Source of the DNA: Takakia lepidozioides
Taxonomy: Eukaryota; Streptophyta; Takakiopsida; Takakiales; Takakiaceae
Assembly: GCA_030704615.1 (NCBI GenBank)
Contig: CM060733.1
Coordinates: 32,736,001 to 32,800,000 of the forward strand
Reading direction: 5' to 3'
Length of the DNA stretch: 64,000 nt
This document shows, in pieces, positions 36,230-48,559 of this stretch. How positions within the stretch are numbered: the stretch's first letter is position 1; every line of letters starts with the position of its first letter. The translations under genes were made by a program, and so were the position numbers. The notes below the pieces were generated by a model. It did not search any database, was not told the origin of the DNA, and worked only from the letters and a program-made list of their open reading frames with translations.

Positions 36230-38880
36230 GAACCATCACATTAGTATCGTTCAGCACATACAAATGTGCTGCATCTCTCTCAGCTCCACTCATGTCCCGC
36301 TTTTTGCCGACACCTTCCAAGACCTCGTTCTCAACCCCTTCCTCCGCATTTGCATCCCAAATCCGTCATTGAATTGCATCAAATGATTGCCTATACTCAC
36401 TCATGAACCCCATGGCCTCATCAAGAACATACCCTGCAGCCATACTCAATTATGGCTTTGCGTAATTCCTAACGGATCCCTTGAGATCTTTCATGTAACG
36501 CTCCATGGGATACATCCACCGTGAAGACACCGGACCACATGTGTCTAGTTCATCTACGAGATGAACTAGCAAATGGGTCATGACATCAAAGAAAGAAGGG
36601 GGGAACTCTTTCTCTAAGGTTATAGCAACATCCTCACACAATGAATCTATTTCATTAGGGTCCCATACTTTGGCACAAATCCGGCAAAAAATGCGACTCA
36701 TACGCATAATGACCCCACGTGGGCCTGGAGCCATGCAATGGCGAATACACACAGGTAAAATCTGTTGCATTAAAACGTGATAATCATGGGACTTCATACT
36801 CGTCAAATGTTTCCTAGACGTCTAATGCCGATTACCTCCATGTCGTTCCTCACCTTCACCGTGTCCTTCTGTCCGAAAATCGTCTTCAACAAGTTTTCAC
36901 AAAAATTCTTTTTGCAATGCATGGGATCCCGTAAGTAGTGTTGCAACAGATCCTGCAATTGGTGACACCATTTCAGGAACATTCCGACAGATTGCAGTTC
37001 TATACAAATCAGTTTCCTTTATGAGCACTATATACTTCCATGTCTAAAGTGGCTGTGATGCATGACAGTCCCTCCTCAATGGTTCAAACAACTCATTTAG
37101 TGCATTATTAGCCTCTCAAGTGATGTCAACAACTTCATGAGCATCATGGATACTACCTTTTACCACTCCACGAGTTATTAATGTGAAGTCCAAATTACAT
37201 GCAGTACTGCTACTTTACCACTCGGAAAGTAAGAAGTAACCACTACAGGGGCACTACCTTTTCCATTTACAAAGAACATTGAACTCAAATAAGTACAAGT
37301 GCAGGGTTATCTTCCAGTATGGTAAATCCCATAGGCAGCTGCGCCTTTTGATACCATGAACCTTGGCTGGATGAACTTCAGCATCAGGAAAAGCACGGGG
37401 GTCAAGGTCATAACCTTCAGCCTCAACACCAGCGGCCTCTTGTTCAACCGGTGTGAACGGATGTGGCTTCACATGCATCTCCACCTGTCCATTGAAGTGT
37501 ATGCGGTTCCTGCGGTATGGATGGGCCTGAGGGAGGAGCCTGCAGTGACCTTGATAGACAGTTTTGCTCAGAACTTTTGAGTGTCTTGCATCTACATGAG
37601 GACCGCATACTAGACACCCTTTGTAGCCTTTTGTGACACATCCTGCAAGTAGGCCATAAGCAGGAAAATCGTGGATGCTCCACAGTAGTATGGCGCGTAG
37701 TATGAAGGTTCTCTCACCAACAAGTTTGCATATGTCATATGCCCGAACCCCCCTCCACAAAACAAATAACTCCTCCATCAGTGGTGCTAAGTACACATCT
37801 ATGTGCTCACTTGTAACTGACTGCTTTCTCGGAATCAAGAGAGTAAGCATGACAAACTTCTTTGTAGTGAGCCAGGGAGGTAGGTTGTATACCAGCGTCA
37901 ACACTGGCCATGTTGACCAGCAATCGTTCTTATCACCAAACGGGTTGACTCCATCGAAGGAAAAACCAAGCCTTACATTGCGAGGCTTTGCTGCAAAGTC
38001 GGGCCAAGTAGCATCAATGTGTTTCCAAGCCTTGCTGCATGGCGCACAAGGCCATCGTTGCTTACATTCCGACTGTGCCAGGTCATTAATTCTACAATAG
38101 AAGAGCATCTATACATATGCAAAAGGCGTGGTATCAATGGAAAATGTCGAAGCACCTTAACAGGTACCTTGGATCTCCCCACATTTTTGAATCGAGCGCT
38201 TTGACACTTGGGGCAACGCTCTGAAGATTTCAAGTCCCCCCTAAACAGCACATACCCCTTTGGGCAAACATCGATCTTCTCATAAGCAAGCCCAAGCTTG
38301 CTCACATGGTCCTTTGATGGTAGAAGGTCTTGGGTAGTACGTTTGGTTGTGGCAACAAGGTTTTCGAGAGAACATTTCCTCCCGCAAAGCCATTTGTAAC
38401 CCCATTGTGTTGCGCATAGATTCATTATACGCATGGTGGATGCAAGCTTAGAAGAGGATTTTACAAAACCACCAAGCCTTCTATAAAGGTAGACATGCCT
38501 CAACATTTCGTCAATTCTCCATGTGTCCGATGATTTGCTAAACTAACGTCGTCACCAACCCCACGGCCGTGTCTTCCTTCATCGTCAGAAGCATGCCTCA
38601 TTGCTCCTCTCCAGGATCTGAACGCAGGGGATCTATGATTGGCCATTAGATGTTTTCTCACTGTCTCTATCGAGACCGGTCGTCCACCCTTACGTGATTG
38701 CAAGGGCATCTTAACTTGTTGAGACCATCTCTCTCGACATCGTGCAACCCTCGAAAAAGAGCATCGTCGTGCTGTTGTAATCTCAGCACGGCACCTGCTC
38801 TGTCACTCCATGATGCTAAGGAATTCATTTCCGGTATGAGGGGAGAATCAAGATTAATATACCAATTCCCTAACAAGAAT
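36230..38880 (-). pseudogene. CACTA TNP2-type transposase gene, broken
   Basis: Read from the right: an N-terminal transposase-associated domain at about 38876-38500 (GNWYINLDSPL, LRCPCNHVR, then a frame change); the TNP2 catalytic region at 38506-37254 (YEKIDVCPKGYVLFRGD, RCPKCQSARF, VKVLRHFPLIPRL, LVRHAARLG; then DATWPDFAAKPRNVRLG, DGVNPFG, HDFPAYGLLAGCVTKGYKGC); a decayed middle at 37250-36840 containing MHCKKNFCENLLK; and DUF4218 at 36806-36450 (SHDYHVLMQQILPV, FFDVMTHLLVHLVDELDTCG, RWMYPMERYMKDLKG), continuing in another frame to about 36230. This is the standard domain order of plant En/Spm-type CACTA transposases, which cut and join element ends. At least three frame breaks make it inactive. 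It is on the opposite strand to the CACTA ends listed. Confidence 0.88.
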
Positions 38881-39239
38881 TTTCAACAATCTACTGTACA
38901 TCTCTACTCATAGAGTTGTAAGGTACCCACTTTGTTGAGTGGTTGTTTCACACCTCATTTTTCTACTTTAGAACAACAAAAAGAGTGAGTATGACTCTGA
39001 CAGTGCAGAAAATGGCAAAAGTTGCCTCTTGTCATCTACAAACCACCTTCTTAGTAATATTCAGAGTGGATTGAATCACTACGTGGTGCCTAGCAGACCC
39101 TATTTCTAGGTACAAGCTATAGTGCTTTAGATAGGATGTCTTGAAGGTTGTGGAGCAGTAGCCCACACCATCATTGCATTTTAGTTGCACGAAGCCGTTA
39201 GCCCCTCTTTGTTTGTCATGTGCTTATATGTACACACTC
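38881..39239. other. Spacer between CACTA remnant and GC-rich copy B
   Basis: It contains GAGTGGTT and CACTACGTGGTGCC, possible CACTA subterminal units, but no clean CACTA terminus. No gene is seen. Confidence 0.35.
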
Positions 39240-40020
39240 CTCCTCCATCGCTCAATCTGAATGTGCACTTGTAGGGGGATCAACCGAGGGGGGGGGGGGG
39301 ACATCTCGGGGATCGGACCGTCGATGGGAAGAGGGGATCGACGGCGGGGGGAGCGGCACGTGGCCTGTCAGTGTCATCGCCCCTTCTTTTCCGACCGTCG
39401 TCCATCCCTTGCGCGGGGCGGGGGGATGAGGGGCGGATGACACACAACATCCATTGTTTGTGAGGTTGGATGGATGCGCAGGGGATCAACGGTCCGGGGG
39501 AGCCGCATGTGGCGCGCGATTAGGGTTGGGGGATCACTCCCAGTCCGGAAGGGGGATCAAGGCACGTCGAGGGAGCGGCGACGTCTCGGGGGAGCGCGCC
39601 GTGGATGGGGAGAAGGGATCGACGGCGGCGGGAGCGCCACGTGGCGATGGACGTGTCATGGGGCCTTCATCCGGTCATCATCCATTTAATTGAGGTTGGT
39701 TGGATGGGGAGGGGATCGACGGTTCAGGGGAGCGCCACGTGGCTGGAGATGGGGTGGGGGATCACTCCCGCACTAGATCAACCCAGTGAGGGGATCCACA
39801 GCAGGGTGCCGCCATGTGGCTGGAGATCGGGCGGTGGTGTGGGCGCATGGCAAGCGGTGGGGCGGGGGTCGGGGTCCCGGCCCGGGCGGGGGGGGGGTGG
39901 GGATGATTTGACATGGGGCGTTCAGCTCACCGACGGCTGCTGCTGTTCCGGCTGTACCTCGCAGGCCATACCTGTCAGCTCACACGCTTGCAGTAAAATC
40001 AAGCCACATCCATATTGGGA
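39240..40020 (-). repeat. GC-rich G-tract element, copy B (inverted)
   Basis: On the - strand it starts TCCCAATATGGATGTGGC at 40020, then TGCAAGCGTGTGAGCTGACA and AGGTACAGCC, all as in copy A, and continues with the same GATCCCCC / CATCCATCCA vocabulary to about 39240. A G run lies at 39290-39300. It is shorter than copy A, with fewer internal units, and there is no zinc-finger gene after it; it stops against the CACTA remnant. Confidence 0.7.
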
Positions 40021-41525
40021 CGGAAGACAGGCACCATTATTTGGATTGGAAACCTTACTCTGAGATGATCAAGGGCAGGGCTTGCATACACCATCCATTT
40101 GTTCTCCTTTGTACCAATTTAGTTTAGATACACCGAGTTTGGTATATTTTGCCTCCATTATTATTAGTTTGATGGGCTTATGGGTTTTCTGCATTTGAAT
40201 GCAAAGGAACAACTCACCTGGGCCAAGTATGAAACTCAGTTGTTTGTATTGAGTACTTGTGGTTATACTACCTCTACCCTTGCTGGAGACAGGAAAAGGT
40301 TGAAAAGGAAATGAATTCGAACAGCTGGAGCATAAAGCAAGTGGGACACCTCCAGCAATTGCAAATTCATATGTCATGAGTCCTGATGTGACAGTTGGAT
40401 TCAATCAAACATGCCAGCTCTATACTATCCCTCAGCTCAATACAAGAATATCCCAATCCTCCAAATAATTTAAATTATTCTTCACTCCAGGAACAGTTTA
40501 CATGAGGTTTGTTTGTGCACACCTGCAGCACCGCCTTTTTGCAGAGAGAGATGTAGCAGAGAGCTACTGAGTTAACTCACTAGAATCTTGCCAGCGAGCT
40601 GCAGGGCTGGGCCCATGCTCCATTTCACAATTCCTGTCTATGACTTTGTGCCAACTCGACAGGTGGGTTTAGATGTCTGGACTGTAGGCGGTCAAGAGGT
40701 CTTAGTTGATGAGTCAACTTAACCTCGTCCTACCAGGTGGTCATTTCCAGAACATTCCAGAAGAACGCTGATGCTTTGACTTGAATCACAGCAATGTGAA
40801 TACAAACTGGAGAGAGTAAGGAATTGGTAAAAATCAAAGGGCAAGCTACCGTTGACAACCTGATTCTGAATCTGTTGTGCTGGTTCTCCCTTTGCTGGGG
40901 ACGCATGAAGCTAAACTCAATTTGAATAAGCAACCGGATTCAACTCCCAGACAAAGAGCTAAGAGATAAATAGTTAAGGGCTGATGTGATGAAGCAGGGA
41001 GTCACAAGCATATCAAAAATACAAGAGATTGGAGCATACTTTGATCTGCTCAGTACGTCCTAAGATTGTGTGCCGCTCGTCTGCTGTGACTCAAGCATTG
41101 CCTCTAGATTATTTAGTCATAGAGCTCGGCACAGAGAGATGCACATATCTTAAAAATTTGAACCAACATTCAGGTTAAGACTGAGGAAACTAGGACATCA
41201 ACTATATTCATTTTGACATCACATGTGACATTCAATTGACCTGCACCCAAAAGTTCTGAGCAGGAAAGCAATCTACTTTCCAGTATCCTGTTGAGGAGAG
41301 CAGCAAAAACCAGAATTGCACAAGACAAAACATTATGTACCGGATTAGGCTATGCCATAAAGCGCAATTGAAATCAATGAAATAACGATATTCAGATGAT
41401 GCAAAGGAACTTACAATGCTCCAAAGATCAAGACTGCATTCATTTCAGGACTGCCTGCATCAACAACAAGGATGCAGCAATTCCACAAGAAAATCCTTAC
41501 AATTCCCTCCAAGTATAGTATACAT
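40021..41525. other. Intergenic DNA and HSC70 3' flank
   Basis: Only short frames occur on either strand. The right end contains the HSC70 3' untranslated region. No element, RNA or gene could be supported. Confidence 0.5.
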
Positions 41526-43799
41526 TTAATCCACTTCCTCGATCTTAGGGCCAGCACCTGCGGGTGCATCATCATCACCACCACCATATGAGGGAGTAGG
41601 CCCATCAGGACCACCTGCACCGCCCTGGTACATGCGGGCAATGATGGGGTTACAGATGCTCTCTAGCTCCTTCATCTTATCATCAAACTCATCAGACTCA
41701 GCCAGCTGGTTGTGGTCCAGCCATTGAATGGCAGCCTCCACAGCATCCTCAATCTTCTTCTTGTCAGCTGGATCTAGGTTGCTGGCAATCTTGTCGTCCT
41801 TGATGGTGTTTCTCATGTTGTATGCATAGTTCTCGAGGCTGTTCTTGGACTCGATCTTCTTCTTGTGGTCCTCATCCTCTGACTTGTACTTCTCAGCCTC
41901 CTGGACCATCTTCTCAATCTCATCCTTGCTCAACCTACCCTTGTCATTTGTGATGGTGATCTTGTTCTTCTGGCCAGTGGTCTTATCCTCGGCAGAAACA
42001 TTCAGAATACCATTGGCGTCGATATCAAAACAAACTGTAATCTGGGGCACGCCCCGGGGAGCAGGGGGGATGCCAGAGAGTTCAAACTTTCCAAGCAAGT
42101 TGTTATCACGTGTCCTGGCCCTCTCACCCTCGTACACTTGAATTAACACTCCAGGCTGGTTGTCCGAGTAAGTTGAGAAAACTTGCTCCTTCTTCGTGGG
42201 TATCGTTGTGTTTCGGGGGATGAGGACGGTCATCACTCCTCCAGCCGTCTCAAGACCCTGAGACAAGGGAATAACATCAAGCAACAACAGGTCCTGAACT
42301 TTCTCATTGCCCTCACCGCTCAAGATAGCAGCTTGGACAGCTGCCCCATACGCAACAGCTTCGTCAGGGTTGATGCTCTTGCACAGTTCTTTTCCATTAA
42401 AAAAGTCCTGCAGGAGTTGCTGGACCTTGGGGATACGTGTTGATCCACCAACAAGCACGACATCATGGATAGAGCTCTTGTCCATCTTGGCATCCCTCAA
42501 ACATTTCTCTACAGGTTCCATACACTTCCTAAACATGTCCATGTTCAACTCCTCAAATCTAGCGCGAGTGATCGTTGAGTAGAAATCTACACCCTCGTAC
42601 AGCGAATCAATTTCAATAGTAGTTTGGGCAGTTGATGACAGAGTGCGCTTCGCCCTCTCCGCAGCAGTTCTGAGTCTACGAAGAGCCCTAGGGTTGCTAC
42701 TAATATCCTTCTTGTACTTCCTCTTGAACTCTTGGACAAAATGATTCACCATCCTATTATCAAAATCTTCTCCTCCAAGGTGAGTGTCACCAGCTGTGGC
42801 CTTCACCTCAAAAATACCCTCCTCAATCGTGAGAAGAGAGACATCAAAAGTACCACCTCCAAGGTCAAAAATGAGGACATTCTTCTCGCCTACACTGGTA
42901 GCTTTCTTATCCAAACCATAAGCAATAGCTGCGGCAGTCGGTTCGTTGATGATTCTCATCACATTCAATCCTGCAATCACCCCAGCATCCTTGGTGGCCT
43001 GCCTTTGAGAATCATTGAAGTAGGCTGGCACCGTGACAACAGCATTCTTAATGGTAGATCCAAGATATGCCTCAGCAATTTCCTTCATCTTTATCAAAAC
43101 CATGGAGGAAATCTCCTCAGCAGCAAACACTTTCTCCTCACCCTTATACTGCACGCCGATCATGGGTTTGTCGCCTGGCCCTGGGGTCACCTTGAAGGGC
43201 CACAACTTCATGTCACTTTGGACAGAGGTATCACTGAATCGCCTTCCAATCAATCTCTTCGCATCTGCAAGAGGAACAGAATTGTGGGTGCCTTACCACC
43301 AGTAACAGGGCACTGAAACAAAAGTTTCGCTGAACAGTAGAATACGATGTATGCCATGATCGAACACCGAAGTGATAGCATAATCTACCACCGGAGGGGG
43401 AGACACGGCTTCAAAGCAGACAAACCGTCCAAACGCCAAAATCTCAGAAAAAAAGGAAAGAAAGTTGGATCAAATGTGTAACTATACCCAGCCGTACACC
43501 ACACACACTACAAAAAACTAACCATCCAGTAAAGTTCCAAAATCTCAAGAGAGAAGCCGAAAAGAGAATCGCATGACAAACATACCAAAGACGGTGTTGG
43601 TGGGGTTCATCGCCACTTGATTCTTGGCGGCATCGCCGATGAGGCGCTCAGTGTCAGTGAAACCAACATAGCTAGGTGTGGTCCGGTTACCCTGGTCGTT
43701 GGCAATGATCTCCACACGATCATGCTGCCACACTCCCACACAGCTGTAGGTCGTTCCCAAATCTATGCCGATGGCCGGCCCCTCTCCCTTACCCGCCAT
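41526..43799 (-). CDS. HSC70: Cytosolic HSP70/HSC70 chaperone
   Basis: Exon 1 is 43799-43586 and exon 2 is 43264-41526; together they encode 650 residues. The intron splits the Asp72 codon, the conserved site in plant cytosolic HSP70 genes. The ATPase domain carries IDLGTTYS (12-19), [14 protein letters not shown] and [15 protein letters not shown]; the substrate-binding domain and helical lid follow; the C-terminus is Gly/Pro-rich and ends EEVD, the motif that binds TPR co-chaperones such as HOP in the cytosol and nucleus. It folds nascent and stress-denatured proteins in an ATP cycle with J-domain proteins. No defect is seen. A GA repeat (43876-43897 on +) lies in the leader. Sites resembling heat-shock elements lie 0.6-0.9 kb upstream of the ATG, so heat induction is likely. 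BiP and organelle forms are excluded by the lack of a signal or transit peptide and by EEVD. Confidence 0.97.
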
Positions 43800-44426
43800 T
43801 GCAACAATGCGAGCGCAGATCTGCTCGCTCTCTACAGAGCACCCGGGGAATCGAAGAACGCAGCGAAGAAGGAATGAGAGAGAGAGAGAGAAGAGAAGCA
43901 AATGAACGACGTAGCGGCGCTGCGGCCCCTTTGTACCGCACTCCCTTAACTCGGGTTACCGTCCACGTCCGTCAGTCGCAGTCTCCGTCCGGCAGTTTAC
44001 AGCCTCTAACGAGCTCTCCAGACACGCTACCGGTCGTCGAAGAGCGCACCGACATAACCGTGGTTAGCCGACGTTTAAGCGCTGCGCTGCTCGCTGCCGC
44101 TAAATCCTGGCCCTCCGATCTGTGCCACGTTCACGCACGGCCAAAAGTGGCCGTGCGACGGCAGAACTCTGCCGTGCTCGAGCGGCTGCCGCTCACGTCG
44201 GCGGGGGCTGGTTGGGTGCTCTTGTTGTCCTGCGTGGCAATACCTTAATTTTATCTATTTATTATAAAAGGAGACTGAGGCCAGTATATCGTTAATTGTG
44301 GTTCAGATTTGGACATGTACCTCACGCTTTGAGATATATAAATATATTAGTATCAAAAACATCGATTTGCTTGATCACTCTCAAAATAACTTACTCAAAA
44401 AAAGAAAAAAAAACTTACTCTCGGGA

Positions 44427-44434
44427 GAACTTTC
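44427..44434. promoter_or_regulatory. Heat-shock half-element pair GAA-CT-TTC
   Basis: A GAAnnTTC pair lies 628 bases upstream of the HSC70 start. It is short and could arise by chance, but it is on the line of the stronger sites at 44569 and 44688. Confidence 0.3.
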
Positions 44435-44568
44435 ACGTACTAAATCAGGACCCGTCACTCTTTCCTTTTCTTTTTTTCTCTTTTATTGGGATAAAAGACG
44501 GAGCTGAGTAAAAGTTCTCTAGTACAAAAAAAGCAAGCGAGGCCAAAATGCTCCATCGCTCGTCGTCC

Positions 44569-44591
44569 TTCTGGAATGCTCTAGAACTTTC
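44569..44591. promoter_or_regulatory. Heat-shock element, five alternating units
   Basis: Five triplets separated by two bases each read TTC, GAA, CTC, GAA, TTC. Four match the HSF consensus exactly and one has a single change. It lies 770 bases upstream of the HSC70 ATG. Arrays of three or more units bind HSF trimers, so heat control of HSC70 is a reasonable inference. Confidence 0.6.
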
Positions 44592-44687
44592 AGCAGGCCC
44601 TTCCGCTTTTCACGCTACCTACACGTGTCCTCACACCTCACCCATTCCAACGTCTGTGCCGCTCCAATCCTCTCCCTTTTTCCGACC

Positions 44688-44700
44688 TTCAGGAACTTCC
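44688..44700. promoter_or_regulatory. Second heat-shock element, three units
   Basis: TTC-AG-GAA-CT-TCC gives three alternating units with one mismatch, about 100 bases beyond the first element. The remaining flank, 43900-45420, shows AT-rich tracts and no gene. Confidence 0.45.
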
Positions 44701-45810
44701 CCTGCCAAGATTTGGGACCCTTATATATTTATTTATTTCTTTGGGTACATAAGTATGGGTTCACATTGTTGGGCACTAGGAGTGACACGAGCTGCAGTCT
44801 CTCTTTTTTCTCATACCTATGGTTCGCGTTATTTTGTGAGGGAGTGACACCTATCTCTTTCAAGAAATATCAGGCAATGCATATGGGTCACACCCATCAT
44901 GTCCCTTTTCATGAATGAGGAATGTGACAGGTGGCCGACACAGATGCGTATCTCCTCTCTCTCTCTCCCCGGCCTCTCCTTTCTTACAACTATGGATCTC
45001 GTTACACCTATGGTCACTTTTTTCCTATTCTGTTTTAAATTTTAAGAACAGAGGGATATGGTCACATTTTATTTTATTGGCCCTGCCTGGTTTCAGCTGC
45101 TTTAGCACTCATACTTTCGATTAGACTTCCAATTCGATCGAGACAGTTGTCAAGAGAATATTCTATCTTTTAATGAATGACATCCGTTCAACTTCTTGTG
45201 CATGCCATAAATGATAGTCCATTGGATATTACCGTGTCTGCCACCTGGGTGATTCAGGGCTCAAATCTTGTTACCTTGATATTTAGACTAATTATGTGAT
45301 CTTCCAGATTTTTACTACCTATTCATAATTACTATATGGCAGGGCTTGCATGAATTCCATGCATTTGTTTTTTAGGAAGGGGATGATGGCCTTTTTAATC
45401 AGATTTAATAATAAGAAATAGGGGGCGATGGCGGAGCTGCGAGACGACTCCCAACGGTCGTCTCGCCCTTTCTGCAGCTTGTTTCTGACCCTGCTCAACC
45501 CATAGCCACTGCAGATCACTTTAGGCATCCCCACCCATGCATAGATCTCCTTTGATATACTTTTTAAGTTTTTCCATAGTTTTTTTCAAGAGTAGTTCCT
45601 TCAGTTGTTCATCCTTTCAACCCTCGTCCTTTCATCGCTCGCATAGTTACACGCATCATCCCTAATCGGACAGCGCCGTCTCTAACTTAAGGAGATCGCC
45701 TTCTCAAAGACCTTTCCCGCTTTTCTTCCCTATTCCTCGCATTAGTTCTTCGGACCCCACTTCATCAGTTTCTTCCAGTGCTGCAGTGTTCTTCCTTATT
45801 TGATTAGTGC

Positions 45811-48121
45811 AATGGCTCCTGGGAACAACCAGTTTTGCAGCAGAGAATCAATGGAGGCACGAAGGGGTTTCCAGAATGGACAGAGAAGACCCATCATCTC
45901 ATCTGGGACAGGATTCTACCTCGCACATCAAGAGCGTTCCAGGACTGCTACGACCAACGGGTCTGTAAGAAACCCCTCCCTCATTTCCACTTCAGTCCTC
46001 TCTCTCCCCCCCAACCCTTCCTTAAATTTCCCAGGCTGGATTCACCTCCAACAGTTCCAAACTGCTCAAACCCACCCATTTTGGAAACTCCACCTGCACA
46101 ATGGGTAGAAGAATCAATCAAGCTAACTTGGACAGGGACTATCCAATGATCAATATGAACATCCCAGATTTACAAAAAAAGGTTACAACCATGGAGGAGT
46201 CTGGTATCCTCATTCACTTTCCAGGGACAAAAGTGGATAGAGCTATTGTTAGAGACTGGGCCATTAAACATCTTGGCGGCCCTGGAGAACTGCGTCAACA
46301 GTTTTGCCATGAGAAGGGTCGAGGTTTCTTTTCAATCCTGTTTGAAACCCAAGAAGCAGCAAACCAGGCCTTGCTTTTCAACCCCCACACAAAGGGATAC
46401 AATGTCAACATATTCCTTTGGTCATCTAAGATGGGAAACAGGAATGGTAAACTTTGGGACCCACGCATTGTCTCTGTTCCTTACATCCTAGATCAATATC
46501 TGGATAACTTGGCGGACATTGCGAACCATTTTGGATCATACCTTGGATGTTTGGCGGTATTTGATCCCCAAATGTGTACACAAAACTTAAGGCAGGACCC
46601 AGCTTGGAGATCAGTGACTATTGCATCACGCCTTCATGAGACTGGATGTGCCAAATTTGTGTTGATGATGCCAGATGAGGATGTGCTGCCGCAATTTGTG
46701 AAACTGCCAATAGATGAAGATGGCAACTATTTCACGATTCAGCTCATAGAAGACACTACTTATGCAGCCTGTTTTAACTGTGGTCAGATTGGCCACTTTA
46801 AAATCGACTGCCCCACAGCCAAACGCAAGCAACATCAGCCCTTTGTCCCCTTCAACCTTCAGCAACAGCAACAAGGGGTACCCTCAATAGCGGAAGCGAA
46901 TCAAAGGCAGAAAATGAACAACCCCACCGAGGGCTCTAGCTTCCACCAAACGCTCAAGCTTCCCAGGCCCTTCAAAAGGTTCCCAACGATCCTCTGCAAC
47001 TCAGATCTTGTCCAAAACATAATACTGCCAAAGGAGATAGCAGCAAGGATCCAATGCAGGCGGAATTACTGGCTCATCATCATACGGGGGGTTTTATTTC
47101 CAAAGGGAAGACAAAGCAGATTGAACATCATCAACTGGTGACTACCGCAAAAGGGAACACAAAAGTACAGGATGGACAACAGCTGAGATCAGTCAGACTG
47201 ACACTTCCAACCAGCAACTCCTTTCCTAAAATTACCACCGGCATCGCATGCAACTCCACCTTTGCCAATGCCAGCCTCCAAACCTACTCATTCCCTCACC
47301 TGGATCTAAAGGGTTGCTCAGCATTGGAGATGGTTGAAACACCAAAGGCTTCATGTGTCACTCCTCTCATATTCCGGAAAAGTATATTCCCAGCTATTCT
47401 AATCACATCAGATGATTTTGAATGTGTGGAATCACTTTGGATTACTACTGCAGACATCAAACACTTCCTGCAATCAAACCCTCCCAACAGCAACCCTGAG
47501 ATATTGTTCAAATACAAAATTCAGGAGTTCTTCCACAAATCGCAGCCCCACTATTCGCTTTCACCATTTACAAAAATCTCGTGGGGAGCATATCTGGATG
47601 AACACCCAGGGCTAAGTGTCAAACCCTCAACCCATATTCTTGCCCTTGTAGAGGATGCAGAAATCTACTCTGCACCACCGCCAACAGAGGCAATTTGGAC
47701 TTACCAGGAATGACTATCTGCTCTGGGAAGAAGCCACAGATTGCAAATCCGTAATCAGGACACATTAGTCAGTGGGTTCCAGCTGCTTCAAGCTCACTTA
47801 GATTCCGAGGTTGACCACGACAATTACAGAATGGAAATTCAAAGAACCAGGGAGCACATCAACAAGAACAAGCTATTCGGATCCCCAAACGTATCCTCGG
47901 ACTCTCAGGAATCAACAAACACCTCAACTCAGGAGGAAAGTAGCAACTTCAACCCTGCCGTCGAAAGTCTGCAAATATCGCCTCCACCAATACTGGTCTC
48001 CACTCAACTCATCGCCCAGGCCAGCTCGCAAGTCACCTCTCCACCTACGGTTTTAACACCTACCCCTCTACCCTCCCCTATTCAGGTGCCCATCTCACCC
48101 TCACCATGTTTCAGTTACTAG
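45811..48121 (+). pseudogene. LINE ORF1 (DUF4283 / CCHC nucleic-acid binding), broken
   Basis: ATG 45811 (MAPGNNQ) begins an N-terminal part readable in two frames. The main frame 46101-47141 includes ILIHFPGTKVDRAIVRDWA, FFSILFETQEAANQALLF, KLWDPRIVSVPYIL and LAVFDPQM, the DUF4283 RRM-like fold of plant LINE ORF1 proteins, followed by CFNCGQIGHFKIDC, a CCHC zinc knuckle near 46775-46815. Gln-rich sequence follows, then a frameshift near 47100; two later frames (47054-47713 and 47741-48121) carry the long polar C-terminal part. ORF1 protein binds LINE RNA for retrotransposition. Three frame breaks show it is dead. Confidence 0.85.
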
Positions 48122-48559
48122 CTTCAATCAGGAAATACTAACAGATGTTGGATGTTGTGTAGTAAAAGTAAACATCTCAGCCAGAATAAAGATAGGAGAC
48201 ACATCCTACCAACATGCAATTTGACTGACATCATTCCCTCTGGAAATCTTCCTTCGGATGGTTCTCTTCTCCAAAGATATCCAGAGCTCCAGCACCTATT
48301 TTTTTCTCGGATGGAGTAGTTACCCTGGCTGTTACTATATCCACTGTTTCAAAGGAGCAGTTTCAACCAATACCAGATAACCAATATCCATGCAGAGCTA
48401 GGGGTGTATTCATAACCATCCACAACAAAACCCGCAAACCCCCGAACAACTTCATCTGGGTCAACTCAATGCGACCAAAAGATCGTAGGGTAAAATTCGT
48501 ATATCATACCAAAGGGCTATCAAACCTGGTTTCCGGTCCAGGCCCTCCATACCCTTCCA

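Noticed and set aside
40565-40600. CACTA left end (CACTAGAATCTTGCC)
   Set aside because: It departs from CACTAGAAGAAA after eight bases and has no subterminal repeats to its right.
41845-43316. Open frames on the + strand opposite HSC70
   Set aside because: They are antisense shadows caused by the conserved codons of HSC70.
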